Shown one piece after another: positions 39,535 to 45,024 of a stretch of 45,024 bases of DNA. The notes under the pieces were generated by a model, which saw only the letters and a list, made by a program, of their open reading frames with translations, was not told where the DNA came from and did not search any database. Position 1 is the first letter of the stretch; the number at the start of each line of letters is the position of its first letter. Source of the DNA: Clostridiales bacterium (lineage in GTDB: Bacteria > Bacillota > Clostridia > Christensenellales > Aristaeellaceae); the NCBI GenBank assembly GCA_004555155.1, contig SFJH01000015.1:1-45024 (forward strand), in the 5' to 3' direction. The translations under genes were made by a program, and so were the position numbers.

Positions 39535-40557
39535 TCAGTCCACCGTGCAGATCCAGCCCTTGGGCGCTTCGATGCGGCCCATCTGGATGCCGGTGAGGGT
39601 CTCGTAGAGCTTGCGGACGGTGGGACCCATGTTGCCGTCGGAGGTATCGAAGGTGTACTCCTTGTCGCCGTCGACGACCTTGCCCACGGGGGAGATGACC
39701 GCCGCGGTGCCGCAGAGGCCGCACTCGGCCATCTCGCCCAGCTCCGCGAAGGGAATCTCGCGCTCCTCGCACTTCAGGCCCAGATATTCCTTCGCCACCA
39801 CCATCAGCGAGCGGCGGGTGATGGAGGGCAGGATCGTGGAGGACTTGGGCGTGACCACGGTGCCGTCCCTGGTGACGAACAGGAAGTTCGCGCCGCCGGT
39901 CTCCTCGACGTAGGTGCGGGTGCGGGAATCGAGGTACATATTCTCGTCATAGCCCTGATGATGGGCCTCCTCGATGGCGTAGAGGCTCATGGCGTAGTTC
40001 AGGCCGGCCTTGACATGGCCGGTGCCCACGGGGGCAGCGCGGTCATAGCCGCTGACCTTCAGCTTCAGGGGACGGACGCCGCCCTTGAAGTAGGGGCCGA
40101 CAGGGCTGACGAACACGCGGAACTGGCTCTCCTTGGCGGGCTGCACGCCCAGCACGGGGCCGGTGCCCATCACGAAGGGGCGGATGTACAGCGTTGCGCC
40201 GGAGCCGTAGGGCGGCACCCAGTCGATGTTCGCGCGAACGGTCTTCACCACCGCGTCCAGGAACTTCTCCTTGGGAACCACGGGCAGGCGCAGGCGCTCG
40301 CAGGAATCCATCATGCGCTCGGCATTCAGATCGGGGCGGAAGATCACGGTATGGCCGTCCTCGGTGGTGTAGGCCTTCATGCCCTCGAAGCAGGTCTGGG
40401 CATACTGGAACACGCCGGCGGACTCCGAGATCGTGACGGTATCGTCGGTCGTCAGCGCGCCCTCGTCCCACGCTCCGTCCTTAAAGGTGGACACATAGCG
40501 ATAGTCCGTGGGGCGATAGCCGAAGCCGATGTTCGCCCAATCGAGATTCTTTTTCAT
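39535..40557 (-). CDS. ilvE: Branched-chain amino acid aminotransferase
   Basis: 340-residue fold-type IV PLP enzyme that interconverts valine, leucine and isoleucine with their 2-oxo acids. The PLP lysine is Lys183 in GHVKAGLNYA. CFEGMKAY near 57-64, RPDLNAERM near 74-82 and EETGGANFLFV near 218-228 fit the long (type II) bacterial BCAT. The start at 40557 has AAGGAG nine bases upstream; a TTG at 40566 is in frame but less likely. It lies 57 bases downstream of cstA with no promoter between, so it is probably cotranscribed. Confidence 0.95.
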   Translation of the reverse strand: MKKNLDWANIGFGYRPTDYRYVSTFKDGAWDEGALTTDDTVTISESAGVFQYAQTCFEGMKAYTTEDGHTVIFRPDLNAERMMDSCERLRLPVVPKEKFLDAVVKTVRANIDWVPPYGSGATLYIRPFVMGTGPVLGVQPAKESQFRVFVSPVGPYFKGGVRPLKLKVSGYDRAAPVGTGHVKAGLNYAMSLYAIEEAHHQGYDENMYLDSRTRTYVEETGGANFLFVTRDGTVVTPKSSTILPSITRRSLMVVAKEYLGLKCEEREIPFAELGEMAECGLCGTAAVISPVGKVVDGDKEYTFDTSDGNMGPTVRKLYETLTGIQMGRIEAPKGWICTVD

Positions 40558-40614
40558 GGTTATCAACTCCTTAAAGATTCTATACCTTCGGCCGGAATGC
40601 CGGAAGCAGACGCA

Positions 40615-42357
40615 TCAAGCGCGGGCCTTTTCCTTGCCCAGCAGCTTGCTGATGCCCTGAATGGCGACCATGACGCCCAGGATCACCAGCGCGATGGCGA
40701 AGGCCAGCTGCAGCGCGTCGCCCAGCACATTGGCGCTGGCGGCGGTGAACAGCGCGGTGGCCTTGCCGTAAATCGTGATGGCCAGCGCGCTGAGCGTGAC
40801 GGCCAGCATGATCACCATGGGAATCCACAGCATGAAGCCCTTGCGGTCGGTGCGCTTCAGGAACACCGCGCAGGCGATCAGCGCCAGAGCGCTGAGCAGC
40901 TGGTTCGCGGAGCCGAACAGCGGCCAGATGCTGGCATAGCCCACCTTGGCCAGCATGTACGCCAGCACCAGCGTGAGGATGGTGGCGAAGTACTTGTTGG
41001 TCAGCACCTTGCGCACGGGGCCCATGTTCTTCTCATCGATGGACTCGTCCAGGAACAGCTCCTGGAAGGACAGGCGGCCGATGCGGGCCACGGAGTCCAG
41101 AGAGGTCAGCGCGAACGCGGAGACGGCCAGGTTGATCAGCGTGAACACCACGCTGAAGGGCAGGCCGATGGTGGACAGGAAGTTGGCCACGCCGCCGGCA
41201 AACACCTGGGCGGGCGTGTTGTAGCCGAGGCTGGCGGCCTCGCCGGTGGCGAAGGACGCGCAGGCGATCAGCGCGATCACGGCCAGCATGCTCTCCAGCA
41301 GCATGGCGCCGAAGGAGATGGGCAGCATGTCCTTCTCGTTCTTGATCTGCTTGGACGCCGTGCCGGAGGAGACCAGGGAGTGGAAGCCGGACACCGCGCC
41401 GCAGGCGATGGTGACGAACAGGATCGGGAACATCGACTGGCCGTTGACGTTGAAGGACGTGAACGCGGGCAGGTTGATGGACGGGTTGGAGACGACCACG
41501 CCCAGCACCGCGGCGACGATCATGATCACCAGCAGGTAGCTGTTCAGATAGTCGCGGGGCTGCAGCAGCGCCCACACCGGCACCACCGACGCGATCAGGA
41601 TGTAGATGAACACGATGATGTGCCAGGTTCCGCGTCCGAAGGACAGCACCGGGAACAGCATGCCCACCGCGATGCCGCCGATCAGCATCGCCACGGCGAT
41701 GACGGTGTTCGCCAGCTTGCTCAGCTTGGCATAGCGCAGGATCAGGCCCAGCGCGATGGCCTCCAGGATGAACAGCATGCTGGTGGTGGCGACGGCGCGG
41801 TTGGCCTCGCTGGTCACGGCGACCTCCTCGGTGACGGCCTCGGCGGTCTCGGTGGCCTCGGTCACGACCACGGTCTCCATGTGGTAGTTGTTGTCAAAGG
41901 TGTTGGCGACGACGTCCGCGAACGCCGCGACCACCAGGATGCAGAACAGCCAGCAGAACAGCAGGAACAGCTTCTTGCCGGTCTTGCCGATGTAGTGCTC
42001 GATGATGATGCCGATGGAGCGGCCCTTGTTCTTCACGGAGGCGTACATCGACGCGAAGTCCTGCACCGCGCCGAAGAACACGCCGCCGATCAGCACCCAC
42101 AGCAGCACCGGCACCCAACCGAAGATCGCCGCCTGAATCGGGCCGTTGATCGGGCCTGCGCCCGCGATGGACGCGAACTGATGGCCGAACACCACGCCGC
42201 TGTCCGCCGGCTCATAGTCCACGCCGTCGCGCAGCTCGTAGGCAGGCGTCTTTGCCTTGGGATCGATGCCCCAGGTCTTCGCCAGATAGCGACCGTACAG
42301 CAGGTAGCCCCCGCCCAGCACGACGATCGCGATGAGAATCATGATCAATCCATTCAT
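40615..42357 (-). CDS. cstA: CstA-family peptide/pyruvate transporter
   Basis: 580-residue membrane protein with many helices. The family hallmark FGHQFASIAGAGPINGP is at residues 57-73, followed by FFGAVQDFASMYASVKNKG near 94-112. CstA proteins of enterobacteria take up pyruvate or peptides, and induction by carbon starvation gave the name. A Thr/Glu/Val-rich hydrophilic loop at residues about 153-192 looks like an insertion facing outside. The start at 42357 has AAGGGGG eight bases upstream. It is preceded by a complex leader with two terminator-like hairpins and followed by ilvE. Confidence 0.94.
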   Translation of the reverse strand: MNGLIMILIAIVVLGGGYLLYGRYLAKTWGIDPKAKTPAYELRDGVDYEPADSGVVFGHQFASIAGAGPINGPIQAAIFGWVPVLLWVLIGGVFFGAVQDFASMYASVKNKGRSIGIIIEHYIGKTGKKLFLLFCWLFCILVVAAFADVVANTFDNNYHMETVVVTEATETAEAVTEEVAVTSEANRAVATTSMLFILEAIALGLILRYAKLSKLANTVIAVAMLIGGIAVGMLFPVLSFGRGTWHIIVFIYILIASVVPVWALLQPRDYLNSYLLVIMIVAAVLGVVVSNPSINLPAFTSFNVNGQSMFPILFVTIACGAVSGFHSLVSSGTASKQIKNEKDMLPISFGAMLLESMLAVIALIACASFATGEAASLGYNTPAQVFAGGVANFLSTIGLPFSVVFTLINLAVSAFALTSLDSVARIGRLSFQELFLDESIDEKNMGPVRKVLTNKYFATILTLVLAYMLAKVGYASIWPLFGSANQLLSALALIACAVFLKRTDRKGFMLWIPMVIMLAVTLSALAITIYGKATALFTAASANVLGDALQLAFAIALVILGVMVAIQGISKLLGKEKARA

Positions 42358-42391
42358 TTGTAGTTCCCCCTTGAAGCAATCTATATCACAA

Positions 42392-42421
42392 AAGGCTTTG
42401 CCGATTGTACGGCAAAGCCTT
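42392..42421 (-). terminator. Terminator-like hairpin directly before cstA
   Basis: Perfect 12-bp stem AAGGCTTTGCCG with CGGCAAAGCCTT and loop of six, read on the minus strand and followed by UUUUGUG. It lies 34 bases before the cstA start, so read-through must be permitted or controlled. Confidence 0.75.
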
Positions 42422-42443
42422 CGGATATCCCTCATATTCCGAA

Positions 42444-42641
42444 TCAGGCAGTGACGTACAAGACTCTCGCGCAGCCCAAAACCAGCAGCATAATTCGTAC
42501 AGCAAAAAACGAAAAAATGGACGCCAACAGATTGGCGCCCATAATTAGGACAAAATGATCACATGCGAAGGAAGGCTGTGCGCAACTGCGCGCGGCGCAG
42601 GAATCCATGCATTTCACTGTGTTTGCAGAACACATCTTCAT
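42444..42641 (-). CDS. Candidate leader ORF, cysteine-rich, upstream of cstA
   Basis: 65-codon frame beginning about 25 bases after the predicted transcript start, with GAGGGGG nine bases before the ATG at 42641. The first 30 residues contain five cysteines (4, 11, 15, 20, 27). The second half is hydrophobic but is encoded across the terminator hairpin and T tracts (TTT-rich codons unlike the rest of the window), so it may be meaningless. It could be a leader peptide used for attenuation, a small membrane protein, or chance. Coding status is doubtful. Confidence 0.35.
   Translation of the reverse strand: MKMCSANTVKCMDSCAARSCAQPSFACDHFVLIMGANLLASIFSFFAVRIMLLVLGCARVLYVTA
42512..42541 (-). terminator. 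Strong intrinsic terminator inside the cstA leader
   Basis: Read on the minus strand: TGGGCGCCAA, loop TCTG, TTGGCGTCCA (one G-U pair), then six T and a second T run. It would end a transcript of about 150 bases starting near 42666. Confidence 0.88.
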
Positions 42642-42666
42642 GCCGGACGCCCCCTCGCTTTTGAAT
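42513..42666 (-). ncRNA. Candidate cstA leader RNA or small RNA
   Basis: The predicted transcript runs from just after the -10 (42673-42678) to the terminator at 42512. It contains hairpins GTGTT/AAACAC and CTGCG/CGCAG. I could not match it to a known riboswitch, T-box or 6S RNA. It may be a cis-acting attenuator for cstA or an independent small RNA. It accounts for most of the 386-base gap between cstA and pyrG. Confidence 0.4.
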
Positions 42667-42672
42667 AAACAT

Positions 42673-42701
42673 ACTCTAGCACGAAATGCGTCCGCTGTCA
42701 A
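42673..42701 (-). promoter_or_regulatory. Promoter of the cstA leader
   Basis: On the minus strand perfect TTGACA (42701-42696), 17 bases, TAGAGT (42678-42673). Confidence 0.82.
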
Positions 42702-42743
42702 GCGATTAAAAAATACTTAATGTTTTCATGAAACCGGCGCACA

Positions 42744-44351
42744 TCATTCGCCTTTTCTCGCGATGGCCGCGCCGACGAGTCCGGCGAACAGCGGATGGGG
42801 CCGGTTGGGGCGGGATTTGAACTCGGGATGATACTGGCAGGCCACGAACCAGGGGTGATCCTTCAGCTCCACCACCTCCACCAGATTGCGCTCGGGGTTC
42901 ACGCCGGAGACGGTCAGGCCCGCGGCCTCCAGCCGGGCGCGATAGTCGTTGTTGAACTCGAAGCGGTGGCGGTGGCGCTCGACGATGTTCTCCGCGCCGT
43001 AGAGCGCGCGGGCGCGGGTGCCCTCGATCAGGCGGCAGTCGTAGCGGCCCAGGCGCATGGTGCCGCCGGTCTGCACCTTGCCCTTCTGGTCGGGCATGAT
43101 GTCGATCACGGGATGGGGCGCGTCGGGGTTGAATTCGGTGGAGTCCGCGCCCTCCAGCCCCGCCACATGGCGGGCGAACTCGATCACGGCGATCTGCATG
43201 CCCAGGCAGATGCCCAGATAGGGCACGCCGTGCTCCCGGGCGTACTGCGCCGCCAGCATCTTGCCCTCGATGCCGCGATTGCCGAAGCCGCCGGGCACCA
43301 GAATGCCCTGCACGTCGGCGAAGACCTCGTCCAGGTTCACGCCCTCGGCGGTCAGATCGTCGGCCTGAATCCACTTGATGCGCACCCGGGCGCAGTGGGC
43401 GATGCCGCCGTGCTGCAGCGCCTCCACCACGGACAGATACGCGTCGTGCAGCTGGATGTACTTGCCCACCAGCGCGATGGTCACCTCCCGCTTCGGCTCC
43501 TGGAAGCGGTTCACCAGCTCCACCCAGTCCTTCAGGTCGGGCTCGCGGCGCTCCAGCTTCAGCGCCTCGCAGACCTTGTCGGCGAAGCCCTCGCCCTCCA
43601 GCATCAGCGGCACCTGATACAGCGACTTCGCGTCCAGGTTCTGGATGATGTACTTCGCCGGCACGTTGCAGAACTGCGCCAGCTTCCGGCGCATGTCCTC
43701 GGGCACGGGATAGTCGCTGCGGCAGACCAGCATGTTGGGCTGGATGCCCATGGACTGCAGCGTCTTCACGGAGTGCTGGGTGGGCTTGGTCTTCAGCTCC
43801 TGGCTGCTCTTGAGATAGGGGATCAGGGTGACGTGGATGAACAGCACGTCGTCGCGGTCGATCTCCCACTGGAACTGGCGGATGGCCTCGATGAACGCCT
43901 GGCCCTCGATGTCGCCGATGGTGCCGCCGATCTCGGTGATCACCACGTCGGCCTTGTCGCCCACGCGGTAGAGCTTTTCCTTGATCTCGTTGGTCACGTG
44001 GGGGATGATCTGCACGGTGCCGCCGTTGTAGCCGCCGCTGCGCTCCCGGTTGAGCACGGAGAAGTACACCTGGCCGGAGGTGACGGAGCTGAAGCGGGTG
44101 AGGTTTTCATCGATGAAGCGCTCGTAATGGCCCAGGTCGAGGTCGGTCTCCATGCCGTCCTCGGTGACGAACACCTCGCCGTGCTGATAGGGGTTCATGG
44201 TGCCGGGATCGACGTTGAGATAGGGGTCGAACTTCTGGATGGTGACGGAGTAGCCCCGGGCCTTGAGCAGGCGGCCCAGCGACGCCGCAGTGATGCCCTT
44301 GCCCAGCGACGACGCGACGCCGCCGGTGACGAAAATATACTTCGCAGCCAT
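42744..44351 (-). CDS. pyrG: CTP synthase
   Basis: 535-residue amidotransferase making CTP from UTP, ATP and glutamine. The N-terminal synthase domain has the P-loop GGVASSLGKG at residues 10-19 and TEIGGTIGDIEG at 139-150. The C-terminal class I glutaminase domain has PGGFGNRGIEGK near 353-364, the nucleophile Cys382 in GICLGMQ and QYHPEFKSRP near the end. Length is standard. It lies 90 bases downstream of asnB, with the asnB terminator hairpin between and no obvious own promoter, so it may depend on read-through. GAGGAAGG is eleven bases before the ATG. Confidence 0.97.
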   Translation of the reverse strand: MAAKYIFVTGGVASSLGKGITAASLGRLLKARGYSVTIQKFDPYLNVDPGTMNPYQHGEVFVTEDGMETDLDLGHYERFIDENLTRFSSVTSGQVYFSVLNRERSGGYNGGTVQIIPHVTNEIKEKLYRVGDKADVVITEIGGTIGDIEGQAFIEAIRQFQWEIDRDDVLFIHVTLIPYLKSSQELKTKPTQHSVKTLQSMGIQPNMLVCRSDYPVPEDMRRKLAQFCNVPAKYIIQNLDAKSLYQVPLMLEGEGFADKVCEALKLERREPDLKDWVELVNRFQEPKREVTIALVGKYIQLHDAYLSVVEALQHGGIAHCARVRIKWIQADDLTAEGVNLDEVFADVQGILVPGGFGNRGIEGKMLAAQYAREHGVPYLGICLGMQIAVIEFARHVAGLEGADSTEFNPDAPHPVIDIMPDQKGKVQTGGTMRLGRYDCRLIEGTRARALYGAENIVERHRHRFEFNNDYRARLEAAGLTVSGVNPERNLVEVVELKDHPWFVACQYHPEFKSRPNRPHPLFAGLVGAAIARKGE

Positions 44352-44382
44352 GAGTGGATCATCCTTCCTCGTGAATTTTCAC

Positions 44383-44429
44383 AAAAAACGCCCCGCGCCG
44401 AATGCTTCTCATCGCGCATCCGGCGCGGG
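44383..44429 (-). terminator. Terminator after asnB, upstream of pyrG
   Basis: CCCGCGCCGAATGC (44392-44405) pairs with GCATCCGGCGCGGG (44416-44429) with one mismatch. On the minus strand it is followed by GCGTTTTTTG. It may act as an attenuator for pyrG. Confidence 0.8.
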
Positions 44430-44441
44430 TTTTGGGGCGGA

Positions 44442-45024
44442 CTATTTGCCGCTCGCGCCGTAGTTGGACAGCACGCGGGCGGAGGGATCGTTGACGTCGC
44501 AGCCCTCCCAGCGCTTGTTGGGCATCCAGAAGTCCGCGACCATTCCGGCCTGACCGGGATAGTACTTCTCGAACAGCTCGCGATAGAGCAGGCTCTCCTT
44601 GGTGAAGGGGGTGGCGAAATCGTACTTCGCGCGCTTCGTCTCGTACTCCTCGTCGGTGTACAGGCTCTCGGCGTAGGCCTTCAGGTCGTCCACCATGGAG
44701 TGTCCCACCGCGTCGCTGAAGGCGGCCTTCTCGCGGAACAGGATCGAGCGGGGCAGCCAGTCGCCCTCCTCGAAGGCGTGGCGCAGCAGATACTTGCCCA
44801 TGCTGTAGGTGTTCAGCTTCTTCGCCGGGTCGATGGCCATGACGTAGCGCACGAACTCCAGATCGCCGAAGGGCACGCGGGCCTCGAGGGAGTTGACGGA
44901 GATGCAGCGGTCGGCGCGCAGCACGTCGTACATGTACAGCTCGTCGATGCGCTTCTTGGCCTCCTTCTGGAACTCGCCGGCGTTGGGCGCGAAGTCGGTG
45001 TACTTGTAGCCGAACAGCTCGTCG
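44442..45024 (-). CDS. asnB: Asparagine synthetase B, C-terminal part (cut by window edge)
   Basis: Only the last 193 or so residues are present; the gene continues beyond 45024. The frame runs from DELFGYKYT at the edge through RIDELYMYDVLRADR, LEARVPFGDLEFVRYVM and KYLLRHAFEEGDWLP to the stop, typical of the synthetase domain of glutamine-dependent asparagine synthetase. The N-terminal glutaminase domain with its cysteine is outside the window. It makes asparagine from aspartate, ATP and glutamine. Confidence 0.92.
   Translation of the reverse strand, partial: DELFGYKYTDFAPNAGEFQKEAKKRIDELYMYDVLRADRCISVNSLEARVPFGDLEFVRYVMAIDPAKKLNTYSMGKYLLRHAFEEGDWLPRSILFREKAAFSDAVGHSMVDDLKAYAESLYTDEEYETKRAKYDFATPFTKESLLYRELFEKYYPGQAGMVADFWMPNKRWEGCDVNDPSARVLSNYGASGK

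Noticed and set aside
39478..42363. A plus-strand frame of 961 codons opposite ilvE and cstA.
   Set aside because: Antisense to two recognised enzymes and across their intergenic region; His/Gln/Asp-rich nonsense composition.
42513..42666. 6S RNA, T-box or known riboswitch upstream of cstA.
   Set aside because: No T-box sequence, no long 5'/3' closing stem of 6S RNA and no riboswitch core that I recognise; kept only as an unassigned leader RNA.

Overview
The window looks like a chromosomal segment of a GC-rich member of the Bacillota, most likely a Clostridia-type gut anaerobe. This is inferred, not proven. The evidence is a sepF-yggT-ylmH-divIVA-lspA-rluD division cluster, sigma-A type TTGACA/TATAAT promoters, strong AGGAGG ribosome binding sites, CUT1 sugar permeases without their own ATPase, and an L,D-transpeptidase with a cleavable signal peptide. 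No RNA genes, insertion sequences, phage genes or CRISPR arrays were seen.

Region 1 (about 1-13850) is an alpha-galactoside utilisation locus preceded by an amidohydrolase. A minus-strand operon encodes a large DUF5107/TPR protein and a GH36 alpha-galactosidase. It diverges from an AraC-type regulator across overlapping, nearly symmetrical promoters. A plus-strand operon follows: solute-binding protein, two permeases, GH27 alpha-galactosidase, a 62-residue zinc-ribbon protein and an aldose-1-epimerase-like protein. Two hairpins inside this operon probably set unequal expression. The pathway implied is import of alpha-galactosides, intracellular hydrolysis by two unrelated galactosidase families, and mutarotation.

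Region 2 (about 13850-24700) begins with a 73-bp tandem repeat of four copies. It then holds a Gfo/Idh-like protein, a second AraC regulator divergent from a heterodimeric ABC exporter with one degenerate ATP site, a MATE exporter divergent from an EamA-type transporter, a Gfo/Idh/MocA dehydrogenase and a secreted peptidoglycan-binding protein.

Region 3 (about 24700-33300) is core. Nicotinate phosphoribosyltransferase overlaps lgt on the minus strand. The divergent plus-strand cluster carries a HlyD-like anchored protein, yggS, sepF, yggT, ylmH, divIVA, a DUF5665-like protein, lspA and rluD.

Region 4 (about 33300-39500) has two paralogous membrane-tethered XRE regulators with matching promoters, a repeat-rich L,D-transpeptidase joined to a HTH/S24-like protein, and a DUF975-like membrane protein.

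Region 5 (about 39500-45024, minus strand) has asnB (partial), pyrG, then cstA-ilvE. cstA sits behind a roughly 300-nt leader that contains a consensus promoter, a cysteine-rich small ORF and two terminator-like hairpins. This leader, the 73-bp repeat array and the symmetrical divergent operator are the least explained parts of the window.

Family names come from reading motifs; no database search was possible.
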